Shown: in pieces, positions 24,738-32,391 of the stretch | Layout of the letters: each line of letters starts with the position of its first letter | How positions within the stretch are numbered: the stretch's first letter is position 1 | Assembly: GCA_013286465.1 (NCBI GenBank) | Contig: JABDFR010000018.1 | Location: 1 to 46,723, forward strand | Length of the DNA stretch: 46,723 nt | Origin: Acidobacteriota bacterium | GTDB taxonomy: Bacteria > Acidobacteriota > Terriglobia > Acidiferrales > UBA7541 | Direction: 5' to 3' | The notes under the pieces: model-generated | Databases searched by the model: none | The model's input: only the letters and a program-made list of their open reading frames with translations | Told to the model about the DNA's origin: nothing | Program-made: the position numbers and the translations under genes

Positions 24738-25511
24738 ATGGGCGCGACCAAAACACCGAGTGTTTCTTCCGTTCGGCGGGCTTTATCGATCATTGAAATC
24801 CTTGCCAATGCGCCGAAAGGATTGGGCGCGTCGGTGGTAAGCCGCAAGATTCACGCGCCGAAGAGTAGCGCGCATACGATTTTGCTGACGCTGGAGCGCA
24901 GCGGTTTTTTGCAGCGCGATGCGCGGAACGGTAAGTATTCGCTGGGGCCGAAGTTTTTTACCTTGGGGGACCGGCTGCTTGCCGCTACCGAACCGCGCGA
25001 GAAGGCGCGGCCTTACTTGATGGATTTGGTCGACAATACGGAACTGACGGCGCATCTGGCGATTTTGGACGCGGACCAGATTGTGTATGTCGAGAAGATG
25101 GATTCGCCCGGCATGGTGAAGATGAATACTTGGGTGGGGCGGCGAATTGATGCGCATTGCACGGCGCTCGGGAAGGCGATGCTGGCGCATTTGGAGCCTG
25201 ACCATTTCAATGAACTTTTTCGCGGCTCGGTTTTGAGCCGGCGGACTCGCCGGACGATTGATTCCAAGGAAGCTTTGAAGCGGGATATCCAGAAAATACG
25301 CGCGCGCGGTTATGCCATTGACGATGAAGAATGCGGCATCGGAGTGCGCTGCGTCGCCTCTCCGGTTTTCGATCGGTCGGGCATCGCCGTGGCCGCGATT
25401 GGTGTGGCTGGAACTACCGCGCAGGTTAGCCGGCAGGATATCGAGGAGCTTGGCAATTTGGCCAAAAGCGCTGCCGCGAAGATTTCAAGAAATCTCGGTT
25501 TCAATTCCTAG
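24738..25511 (+). CDS. IclR-family transcriptional regulator
   Basis: 257 residues, start ATG at 24738 (MGATKTPSVSSVRRALSIIE), preceded by GAGG. The winged helix-turn-helix is at about 9-70 (VRRALSIIEILANAPKGLGASVVSRKIHAPKSSAHTILLTLERSGFLQRD). The GAF-like effector domain covers about 80-250, with the family signatures HLAILDADQIVYVEKMDSPG, HCTALGKAMLAHL and GYAIDDEECGIGVRCVASPVFD. IclR proteins bind small organic acids and act as repressors or activators at palindromic operators. This one is divergent from the Tat/SelA-like gene and shares a 200-bp spacer containing the palindrome. A second identical palindrome 2 kb away precedes the TonB receptor gene. I infer it controls both; the centre near -72 favours activation. 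Confidence 0.9.
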   Translation: MGATKTPSVSSVRRALSIIEILANAPKGLGASVVSRKIHAPKSSAHTILLTLERSGFLQRDARNGKYSLGPKFFTLGDRLLAATEPREKARPYLMDLVDNTELTAHLAILDADQIVYVEKMDSPGMVKMNTWVGRRIDAHCTALGKAMLAHLEPDHFNELFRGSVLSRRTRRTIDSKEALKRDIQKIRARGYAIDDEECGIGVRCVASPVFDRSGIAVAAIGVAGTTAQVSRQDIEELGNLAKSAAAKISRNLGFNS

Positions 25512-25613
25512 TTCTCTGCTCATCTATGCTTCCCTCGTGGTGTGCTCCAGCGGCTTAAGTGCAGTACTCCGAGGAATCTTTCCATTGCGTGAATCGTACG
25601 CTCGTCTCACAAG

Positions 25614-25638
25614 GACGCCGGCAGGCTGCCGGCGTTAC
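25614..25638 (-). repeat. GTAR hairpin repeat, copy e
   Basis: On the minus strand it opens GTAACGCCGGCAGCCTGCC and ends GGCGTC. The arms GACGCCGGCAG and CTGCCGGCGT give a long near-perfect hairpin in the gap between the IclR and LigD genes. Confidence 0.6.
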
Positions 25639-25681
25639 GGATGCTTGGTGGTGCGCATCTCATGGCTAGAGGATTTGTGCT

Positions 25682-28381
25682 TTGAAAACGCCTTCGAAAC
25701 TGCTTCGAAAATATCGCGATAAACGGAGCTTTGGGAAAACGCCTGAGCCTTCTGGGGGCGAGGGTGCACCGGCAGGAGTGCCTGCGCTACACGAGCGTGA
25801 TCATCACGATGGCGGCTCGTTTGTGGTGCAGCGGCATTCTGCTACGCGGCTTCATTATGATTTTCGGTTGGAAGTCGACGGCGTTTTGAAATCTTGGGCT
25901 GTGCCGAAGGGACCCCCGCTTGAGGATGGCGAGAAACGGCTGGCTCTTCAGGTGGAAGATCACCCGATTGAGTACGGGAGATTTGAGGGCGTAATTCCCA
26001 AGGGAAATTATGGCGCGGGCGATGTGCGCATTTGGGATCGCGGGACTTTTAGGACGGAAGGCTCGGAGCCCGCGGGCGCGCAGATAGAGAACGGCGAGAT
26101 TAAATTTAGCCTCGATGGGACGCGATTGCAGGGGCGATTTGTGCTGGTGAAGATGCGGAATTCGAAACGGCAAAACGAGTGGCTCTTTATTCGCAAGGCT
26201 AGTGGATCGGCCGTTGCTGATGAGCCTGTCGCGGCCGTTGCGCGAAAGAATGGGAGTGCGCGCGCGAAGCAACCGCGAAAACGAGGATCGATCGCCGATC
26301 CTTCGACGCTTTCGGGGGCGGTGCGGGCGCCGATGCCTTCGAAAATTAATGTGGCGCTGGCCACCTTAGCGGACAAACCATTTTCGGACGATGCTTGGCT
26401 TTTCGAGATCAAGTGGGATGGCGAGCGAGCCGTGGTGTGGACGAAAGACAATGGCGTGACCGTGCGTTCGCGATCGCATCGAGATATTACCGGGGAATGT
26501 CCTGAATTGCGGGAATTCGCGAGGAAGCTTAGCGCGCGCGAAGCAATCGTGGATGGCGAAATTGTGGCGCTGGATGATGCGGGGCGATCGGATTTCAAGA
26601 AACTGCAATCTCGCTTCGGCGTGCAGAATCCATCGGCAACGCTACTCGCTCAAGTTCCGATCGTTTATTACGCGTTCGATATTTTGTATTGCGACGGCTA
26701 CGACTTGCGCGGCGCGCCTTTGATCGAGCGGAAGGAGTTTCTGCAACGATTGCTGCAAACTTCGGAGGCGATCCGATATTCGGATCATCAGGTGGGCGAG
26801 GGCGAGAAGCTGTTTGAAGTGGCGCAGAAGCAGCAGCTCGAAGGCTTGATCGCGAAGAAAATGGATAGCGCGTATGTGGAGGGGCGCTCGCGGGTTTGGC
26901 TGAAAATCAAAATCGTGCATGACTTGGACGTGGTGATTGCTGGTTGGACGGCGCCGCGGCGGTCGCGCGATTATTTTGGGGCATTACTGATGGGCCTATA
27001 TAAAGGTAGCGAGCTGCATTACATTGGCAGTGTGGGAACGCGGTTTGATCGCGAATCGCTTTCCGGGATTCACGCGCGGCTGCGAAAAATCGAGACCGCG
27101 AAGTCGCCTTTCAAGCATCCCCCAAAAGTGAAAGAAAAAATAAGCTGGGTCCAGCCTACTTTGGTTGCGCGGGTGAAATATGCGGAGTGGACTACGGATT
27201 TGAAGCTTCGCCAGCCCGTGTTTCTTGGATTTCAGAACGACCGCGACGCTTCGTCGGCTACTTTTGCGGAGCAGCGGAAGGCGCCGGAGCCCGTGGTTAG
27301 CCGTCCGAAAGGCGCACGCTCGCGCGCCGGGCGACACGGCGAGGCTGAAGACGCCGCCGCGGGCGCTGTGGCTAAAGCGGCCCCACGAGACGTGTCGCCG
27401 AAATTCGCATCGACTCGCGGCAAAGCCGTCGAGGACGAGAGCGCGATCGACGCGGAGCTTTCGAAAGGGACTGCGGAATCACTATCGCTGGTTTTCAACG
27501 GTAAAGAAGTGGCGCTCTCGCACTTGAACAAAGTTTATTTTCCGGAGGCTGGCTGCAAGAAACGCGATTTGCTCCTCCATTATTTGCGCATGTCGAAATA
27601 TATTTTGCCGTTTTTGAAGGACCGGCCGCTGGTGCTGAAGCGCTATCCGAACGGGATTCATGGCAGCTTCTTTTTTCAGAAAGAGGCGCCGAAATCGCGG
27701 CCGGAGTGGATGCGGACCGTTTCGATTTACTCGAAAGAGCGCGGCGGCGAGATGGAATATTTTGTGGCGGATGATTTGGCGGCGCTGCTTTATCTTACCA
27801 ATCTTGGATGTATCGATCACAATCCGTGGTCGAGCCGCGTTGGAAATTTGGATAAGCCCGACTACGTGTTTTTTGATTTCGATCCTACCGAGGGAACTGG
27901 ATTTGATGCCGTCGTGGAATTGGCGAAGAGCACTGTGGCGCACTTGACTCGGCTGGGCATGAGATCGTATCTGAAAACTTCTGGGGCTACCGGGTTTCAT
28001 ATTTATGTGCCGCTGGAGCCGAAATATTCCTATGAGCAAGTGCAGATGTTCGCGGCGGCGGTGGCGGAGATGGTGAAGCGGGAGCATCCGAAATTGGTGA
28101 CGTTTGAACGCAGTGTTGCGAAACGGAAGAAGGGATCGGTGCTAATCGATACTGTGCAGAATGCGCGCGGGAAGCCTTTAGCTGCGGCTTATTCTGTGCG
28201 ACCGGTGGCTTCGGTTGCGGTTTCTGCGCCGGTTGCGGCGAAGGAATTGACTGGGAAATTGCGGGCGGATTCTTGGACGCTGGAGACGATTGGGGCGCGT
28301 GTGAAGCGCGTTGGGGATTTGTGGGGGGATTTTTGGAAGCACCGGCAGCGGTTGGAAGAGGCTGTGAGCAAGGCTACGTAG
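25682..28381 (+). CDS. ligD: Multidomain ATP-dependent DNA ligase D (NHEJ)
   Basis: 899 residues from TTG at 25682, which follows an AGAGGA stretch. It has the full three-domain layout. The phosphoesterase domain spans about 45-175 (FVVQRHSATRLHYDFRLEVDGVLKSWAVPKG, with the catalytic His and Asp). The ligase domain spans about 225-530, with adenylated Lys244 in FEIKWDGERA. The primase-polymerase domain spans about 600-895 (VYFPEAGCKKRDLLLHYL; DYVFFDFDPTEG metal-binding Asp pair; LKTSGATGFHIYVPL). It repairs double-strand breaks together with Ku. No ku gene lies in the window. Residues 29-37 (APAGVPALH) are encoded by a copy of the dispersed hairpin repeat, lengthening the N-terminal tail. Linkers at 175-205 and 540-590 are basic and low in complexity. 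Confidence 0.93.
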   Translation: MKTPSKLLRKYRDKRSFGKTPEPSGGEGAPAGVPALHERDHHDGGSFVVQRHSATRLHYDFRLEVDGVLKSWAVPKGPPLEDGEKRLALQVEDHPIEYGRFEGVIPKGNYGAGDVRIWDRGTFRTEGSEPAGAQIENGEIKFSLDGTRLQGRFVLVKMRNSKRQNEWLFIRKASGSAVADEPVAAVARKNGSARAKQPRKRGSIADPSTLSGAVRAPMPSKINVALATLADKPFSDDAWLFEIKWDGERAVVWTKDNGVTVRSRSHRDITGECPELREFARKLSAREAIVDGEIVALDDAGRSDFKKLQSRFGVQNPSATLLAQVPIVYYAFDILYCDGYDLRGAPLIERKEFLQRLLQTSEAIRYSDHQVGEGEKLFEVAQKQQLEGLIAKKMDSAYVEGRSRVWLKIKIVHDLDVVIAGWTAPRRSRDYFGALLMGLYKGSELHYIGSVGTRFDRESLSGIHARLRKIETAKSPFKHPPKVKEKISWVQPTLVARVKYAEWTTDLKLRQPVFLGFQNDRDASSATFAEQRKAPEPVVSRPKGARSRAGRHGEAEDAAAGAVAKAAPRDVSPKFASTRGKAVEDESAIDAELSKGTAESLSLVFNGKEVALSHLNKVYFPEAGCKKRDLLLHYLRMSKYILPFLKDRPLVLKRYPNGIHGSFFFQKEAPKSRPEWMRTVSIYSKERGGEMEYFVADDLAALLYLTNLGCIDHNPWSSRVGNLDKPDYVFFDFDPTEGTGFDAVVELAKSTVAHLTRLGMRSYLKTSGATGFHIYVPLEPKYSYEQVQMFAAAVAEMVKREHPKLVTFERSVAKRKKGSVLIDTVQNARGKPLAAAYSVRPVASVAVSAPVAAKELTGKLRADSWTLETIGARVKRVGDLWGDFWKHRQRLEEAVSKAT
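25767..25790 (-). repeat. GTAR hairpin repeat, copy b, inside ligD
   Basis: On the minus strand it opens GTAGCGCAGGCACTCCTGCC. It aligns without gaps to the copy at 11947-11970, sharing GTAGC, CAG and CACTCCTG. It is in frame within ligD and encodes part of the poorly conserved N-terminal tail. Confidence 0.55.
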
Positions 28382-28499
28382 CGCTCGCGGTAGAGGAGCT
28401 TCTGTAGTCTTTGAATAAAAGTCAGTTTAATGCTGTATGGATCGTTTGCGTTTGAGTGCTTAGGATTTGTTTTTATTTTAGTTGCGGAGGAGGAGACAC

Positions 28500-28682
28500 A
28501 TGGCACGTTATGGGAAAGCGGCGGCGAAGAGCGTGAAGAGCGCTGTTGAGCGTGAGGAACGCGGGACGCTGCGTTCGGGCAAGGGTGGAAAAGGCGGAGT
28601 CGTGACTAGCCGCAAGCAGGCGATTGCCATCGGGCTTTCGGAGGCGCGCAAGAAAGGCGCAAAAGTTCCGCCGAAGAAATAA
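28500..28682 (+). CDS. DUF6496-type small basic protein
   Basis: 60 residues from the ATG at 28500, chosen because it follows the strong GGAGGAGGAG ribosome site at the right distance; an upstream in-frame TTG would place that site inside the gene. The sequence MARYGKAAAKSVKSAVEREE, then GTLRSGKGGKGG, and VTSRKQAIAIGLSEARKKG with a PPKK tail matches the pattern I know as DUF6496. It is a very basic short protein often found near stress or DNA-repair genes in soil bacteria; its function is unknown. It starts 118 bp after ligD on the same strand. Nucleic-acid binding is plausible from charge alone. Confidence 0.78.
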   Translation: MARYGKAAAKSVKSAVEREERGTLRSGKGGKGGVVTSRKQAIAIGLSEARKKGAKVPPKK

Positions 28683-28728
28683 TTTCGACGGCTGGCGGAG
28701 CGCGATGCTTCGCGCTTTGCGCTCGCGG

Positions 28729-29934
28729 CTAAGTTCTGGCGCGCGGGCTGAATCGGTCGCGGAGGAATGGAACGGCACGGTCGAGCGTGTGGCTGCCGTA
28801 GCGCGCCCACTGCGGCAACGGCCGCGGGGTTTCTGCCAGCAAGTTGGAGAGATGCAACAGCGACGGATTCGAATCCGCGATTATTTTTACGAGCGATGTT
28901 AGCGGAACCGCTAGAAGAAGCCCCATCACTCCCCACAGCCAGCCCCAGAACAACATACCGATTGTGGCCGCTACCGGCCCGATCTGAACTCGCGAGCCGA
29001 TGAATTTCGGAATCAATATATTCGCGGAGATCATGTGGAGAAGAAAAACCGTCAGCACAATGATGATGAACGGAGTAGCGCTATTGAACTGAAATGTGGC
29101 GGCTAAGACCGGGATGATGGCTGCCAAGAGAACTCCGAGAAACGGAATCAAGTTTAAGAACCCGCTGAGCATTCCGATCTCGAGGGCGCCATTCAATCCG
29201 ATGCTCCAGAAAACGGCCACCGAGACGGCCATCATCACGGACCCAATAATCAGATTCCCGACCACAAATCCGCGCACCATGCGATTGAGACGGTCGACGA
29301 ATCGCGGCACGTCCATCTTCGAGCCCAACATGCTGCTAAATCGGACGGACATGCGGTCTTTCCCGACCAGCATGAAGAACGTGAGAAACGGAACCACGCC
29401 GCCGACGATCACCGCTCCCCAAACCGATCCGAATCCGCGGACGATGAATCCTGGCCAGTCGGAAGCCTCCTTGATTCGCACTTCGGCGACTTTTTTTGAC
29501 GAAGAGTTGCCCTCAGAGGTGAGCGACCCGGCGCCCTCGCGAACTTTCTCAATTTCTTTGCTCAGCGGCTCGACGGCCTGCCGGATTCGCCAGGCATATT
29601 TCGGGATTTCGTCCACGGCGGCCGTCGCTTTGGCGTAGTACGTATAACTGAACACTCCCACGGCGAGCATTCCGAGAATGAGCACCAGCGCGGAGGAAAG
29701 AGTGCGCGGCACGTGCCATCGCTCAAGACGAGAGATGAGAGGATCGATCAGAATGGCAATGAAAGCCGCGAGCAAAACCGTGATGCACAGTGAACTCGCG
29801 AAGAAAGCAAATGCCACCAGAATGGCGATGACGATGATCCACAAGAGCGTCGCCAGGCGCGGAAGCAAAGTTTGCCATGTGGAATCGTCAGGGGGATCAG
29901 CCCTCAGGCTGTCGGAGCGGAGGTTATCGTCCAT
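28729..29934 (-). CDS. AI-2E family transporter (PerM/YdiK-like)
   Basis: 401 residues, start ATG at 29934. About eight membrane helices are visible: two close helices at 25-70 (LATLLWIIVIAILVAFAFFA; VLLAAFIAILIDPLISRLE), one at about 80-100, a long soluble helical segment at about 100-165 with a Ser/Lys-rich insert, then helices through 355. The conserved segments GFLNLIPFLGVLLAAIIPVLAA and NILIPKFIGSRVQIGPVAATIGMLFWGWLWGVMGLLLAVPL identify the AI-2E exporter family (PF01594). Known members export quorum-signal AI-2 or act as Na+/H+ antiporters, and most have no proven substrate. It is in the cytoplasmic membrane. The tail ends in a basic stretch. It is transcribed leftward, convergent with the DUF6496 gene. 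Confidence 0.88.
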   Translation of the reverse strand: MDDNLRSDSLRADPPDDSTWQTLLPRLATLLWIIVIAILVAFAFFASSLCITVLLAAFIAILIDPLISRLERWHVPRTLSSALVLILGMLAVGVFSYTYYAKATAAVDEIPKYAWRIRQAVEPLSKEIEKVREGAGSLTSEGNSSSKKVAEVRIKEASDWPGFIVRGFGSVWGAVIVGGVVPFLTFFMLVGKDRMSVRFSSMLGSKMDVPRFVDRLNRMVRGFVVGNLIIGSVMMAVSVAVFWSIGLNGALEIGMLSGFLNLIPFLGVLLAAIIPVLAATFQFNSATPFIIIVLTVFLLHMISANILIPKFIGSRVQIGPVAATIGMLFWGWLWGVMGLLLAVPLTSLVKIIADSNPSLLHLSNLLAETPRPLPQWARYGSHTLDRAVPFLRDRFSPRART

Positions 29935-30132
29935 CTCGTTCGCACCTGCTTGAGCGATCGATTTTCAATTTTGGCAGCTTCGAGGCAGTAATCCGAACTA
30001 TTTTGGGGACGAGGGCCGTTTCAGACTATCGGGTCTTGTCGTCACTTCTCTACAGGAGACCATGTAGACTATTTGGGTCGATGTTTGGCTGCCGGCAGGA
30101 AATTTCCTCCCGCTCAATAGGCCACGCGGAAA

Positions 30133-30177
30133 ACCAGAATTCCCGGGATGGCCGATGGCGGCAGGCCGGGAATTCTG
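30133..30177 (-). terminator. Rho-independent terminator of the histone-like gene
   Basis: Perfect 13-bp arms CCAGAATTCCCGG (30133-30145) and CCGGGAATTCTGG (30165-30177) enclose a 19-bp loop. On the minus strand the stem is followed by TTTT. It starts 16 bp past the stop of the gene at 30193. Confidence 0.65.
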
Positions 30178-30192
30178 GGAAATTTTGGAGGA

Positions 30193-30486
30193 CTAACGGC
30201 GTTTTGATTTTGCGCGCGAAGTTCTGACTTTCGCGGAAGCGGCTCGCATTCTAGCGCGGGCGGAACGTGCGCGGAGGCGAGTGGCTCGAGTGACTTTGTT
30301 GCGTGCGGCGGCTGATTTGGCGCTGCGGACGCGATGGCGTCGGCGCGGTCCCGGCTCGTGCGCAATTCCGGTCTTGACGGCGACCGCGCCGATTGCCGAA
30401 CCGATGGACTTGGCTACTTCGGTCAGCATGCCGGCAGTTTCTTTAGCCGTTTCCTTTACTTTTCTGCTTACCGTCTTCGCTGTCAT
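30193..30486 (-). CDS. Lys/Arg-rich histone-like small protein
   Basis: 97 residues from the ATG at 30486, chosen because AAGGAG lies 8 bp upstream; a longer frame starts 21 codons earlier without such a site. Residues 1-45 (MTAKTVSRKVKETAKETAGM; LTEVAKSIGSAIGAVAVKTG) form an amphipathic helix with a hydrophobic stretch. Residues 46-97 are a basic tail of Arg, Lys, Ala and Ser (GPRRRHRVRSAKSAAARNKV; RARSARARMRAASAKVRTSR). This resembles bacterial histone H1-like tails, so DNA binding is inferred from composition only. It is close to ligD and the DUF6496 gene. A strong terminator follows. Confidence 0.65.
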   Translation of the reverse strand: MTAKTVSRKVKETAKETAGMLTEVAKSIGSAIGAVAVKTGIAHEPGPRRRHRVRSAKSAAARNKVTRATRLRARSARARMRAASAKVRTSRAKSKRR

Positions 30487-30863
30487 CGCGATTCTCCTTG
30501 GAATTTCGTTGGACTTTAGAGCTGCGACTAAAAACTCGGCTTTGCGCAAGTCGTTGATCGATTGCCCGGTGGTTGCCGGAGCACTGGTCCAATGTCGTCG
30601 GAGGATAGGCGAGAGCCCGGCGGAGGCCTATCGGGTGAATCATTGAGTTCTTTGCGGAAATTGGGATATGCGAGTCGAGCTAGCTGCACGCGGCTAGATT
30701 CCTACACCATCCGTTTGTGGGCTGTACAGCACACCTGGTATAGCGGGCGCCGCGCAAGGGAGTAAGCTCTGCGCTTTCGTGTTCGCTTTGTCGAGACACT
30801 GAGCGGCGGACACGACGGGGCCGTGACAAACGACGAAATGCGCAGCTGAAGAGGAGAGTTCAC
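30487..30863. other. Divergent intergenic region
   Basis: 377 bp between the histone-like gene (leftward) and the four-helix membrane gene (rightward). It contains a candidate promoter with a palindrome (30715-30744). No coding sequence is convincing. Confidence 0.5.
30715..30744 (+). promoter_or_regulatory. Candidate promoter with palindrome in its spacer
   Basis: TTGTGG (30715-30720), 18 bp, TATAGC (30739-30744). The spacer begins with the perfect palindrome GCTGTACAGC, flanked by GTG and CAC. It is 120 bp before the ATG at 30864. A repressor site overlapping a promoter would look like this, but it is one example only. Confidence 0.3.
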
Positions 30864-31730
30864 ATGGCACACGCTACGACAGTCTCATTCGCGGAAACCG
30901 GAATTGTTGATGGGTCGATCAAAAATGATTCTCATTCGTCGGGAATCACTTGGAGCGCGGTGATTGCGGGCGCGTTTGTATCCGCGGCGCTGTCGCTCAT
31001 CCTGCTTTCGCTGGGAACCGGGTTGGGATTATCAGCTGTGTCGCCGTGGACGAATTCGGGCTTGTCCGCTGCCACGATCAGCAAGGGGGCGATTTTGTGG
31101 CTGATCCTGATGCAGGCTATCGGATCGTTGATGGGCGGTTATTTGGCGGGGCGCCTGCGCACGAAGTGGGCGAAAATTCACTCGGACGAAGTTTATTTTC
31201 GCGATACCGCGCATGGTTTTCTGGTGTGGGCCGTGGGGCTGGTGATTACGGCGGCCTTTTTGGCTTCCGCGGCAGCATCGGTGGCTGGCGGGGCTGGACG
31301 TCTTGGAACCGCTGAGCGCGCTGCGGGCTCAGCGAGTGCGCCGTCCGGCGGTTTGGCGATTAATCCAAACGAATATTTTGTCGACTCACTCTTGCGGTCG
31401 AATCCGCCAAATCTCGGACAGACTGAAACCGCGCTGCGCGGCGAAGTTGGACTAATTTTCGCGAACGCGTTGCGCACGGGCGAAATTCCGCCTGCGGATA
31501 AAACTTATCTCGATGAAATCGTGGCGGCGAGATCGGGAATGAAGCCTGCCGAAGCCGACGGGCGGGTGACGCAGGTTTTTGCCGAAGCTCAACAGGCGGC
31601 AGATACGGCGCGGAAGGCCGTCGCGCATCTGTCGCTTTGGATGTTCCTTGCACTTTTGATCGGAGCGTTCTGCGCGAGTTTGGCGGCAACTTTTGGCGGC
31701 GCGCAGAGAGACCATATCGTGATCGTTTGA
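30864..31730 (+). CDS. Four-helix membrane protein, unknown function
   Basis: 288 residues, start ATG at 30864 after GAAGAGGAGAG. Four membrane helices are predicted: about 27-57 (ITWSAVIAGAFVSAALSLIL then LSLGTGLGLSA), 72-98 (ILWLILMQAIGSLMGGYLAG), 116-141 (GFLVWAVGLVITAAFLASAA) and 254-277 (LSLWMFLALLIGAFCASLAA). The glycine-rich first and second helices allow tight packing. A loop of about 110 residues between helices three and four has helical, charged character (TYLDEIVAARSGMKPAEADG; VTQVFAEAQQAADTARKAVA). I do not recognise an enzyme or transporter signature. A 24-residue membrane peptide gene follows 57 bp downstream, probably in the same transcript. Confidence 0.72.
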   Translation: MAHATTVSFAETGIVDGSIKNDSHSSGITWSAVIAGAFVSAALSLILLSLGTGLGLSAVSPWTNSGLSAATISKGAILWLILMQAIGSLMGGYLAGRLRTKWAKIHSDEVYFRDTAHGFLVWAVGLVITAAFLASAAASVAGGAGRLGTAERAAGSASAPSGGLAINPNEYFVDSLLRSNPPNLGQTETALRGEVGLIFANALRTGEIPPADKTYLDEIVAARSGMKPAEADGRVTQVFAEAQQAADTARKAVAHLSLWMFLALLIGAFCASLAATFGGAQRDHIVIV

Positions 31731-31787
31731 CAGACACGGACGTTTGCTTCGCTTTAGGCTGGCGAAAATTTAGACCGGAGGAAAGAC

Positions 31788-31862
31788 ATGAGATACATCC
31801 TGCTGTGGATTCTAGGAGTTCCAATACCCTTTATCATCTTGATTGCACTGTTGAGTCATTAA
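31788..31862 (+). CDS. 24-residue membrane peptide
   Basis: ATG at 31788 follows GGAGGAAAGAC, a strong ribosome site, and the frame stops with TAA at 31860-31862. The product MRYILLWILGVPIPFIILIA followed by LLSH is a single membrane helix with a central Pro-Ile-Pro kink. I have seen closely similar short sequences (MRYILLWLLGVPIP-like) next to stress-related membrane genes in other bacteria, so this is probably a conserved microprotein. It is co-oriented with the four-helix membrane protein gene. Confidence 0.65.
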   Translation: MRYILLWILGVPIPFIILIALLSH

Positions 31863-31935
31863 AACGAGGGCCGCGCCGACTCGCCCGGAACGGAAGTTCG
31901 CGAGCGAACGGATCCTCGCTGCGATTCGTGCCGCG

Positions 31936-32391
31936 CTAATTCTTGGGGATATATCCGGCCGCTCCGGAATTCGGAGGCACGATACTCGTGTTGAAGCGGC
32001 TCGAGCCGGAATTGTTCCAGTGCTCGATCGAAGCGGGTGTTCCGTCTTGGAGTTTCGCCGCGAAAAATAGTTTCCAGGTTCCCGGACCGAAGGCTACATA
32101 GATCATGTTGCCTTTTTCCTCGCGTTTGCCTTCTCCACCTTCCTGGCCCTCTTTTGAAACCTTTTCTTCATTGCCATTGGCGTCGGAATCCTTTTGGTCG
32201 TTCTTGCCGTCGCCTTGCTGTTTCGGGTCTGCGCCTGCCGGCCGGCGTCCGGCGCTCTTGAAAACCAGGCAGCCGGTTTCGTCGACGGCCACCTCATCGG
32301 CATGCAGGTGCACGGATTCGCCCGCGGCATCCTGTTCCGTCCCATTCAGCACCACGCACCAGTAATAGCTTCCGTATTCAATCGCTGCCAT
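31936..32391 (-). CDS. Hypothetical protein with a charged low-complexity insert
   Basis: 151 residues, start ATG at 32391 (MAAIEYGSYYWCVVLNGTEQ). Two ordered-looking parts flank a disordered middle. Residues 1-47 are beta-like and include HLHADEVAVDETGCLVF. Residues 95-151 include NMIYVAFGPGTWKLFFAAKL and end GAAGYIPKN. In between, residues about 48-94 are rich in Gly, Lys, Glu, Asp and Gln. The segment SAGRRPAGAD is encoded by DNA resembling the dispersed hairpins (32231-32257), so part of the insert may come from such an element. There is no signal peptide. Function and family are not recognised. It is convergent with the 24-residue peptide gene. Confidence 0.62.
   Translation of the reverse strand: MAAIEYGSYYWCVVLNGTEQDAAGESVHLHADEVAVDETGCLVFKSAGRRPAGADPKQQGDGKNDQKDSDANGNEEKVSKEGQEGGEGKREEKGNMIYVAFGPGTWKLFFAAKLQDGTPASIEHWNNSGSSRFNTSIVPPNSGAAGYIPKN

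Noticed and set aside
28893..28901. GCGATGTTA resembling the -10 region of the IclR-type promoters
   Set aside because: No TGTCAA at 17 bp and no palindrome; it lies inside the transporter gene.
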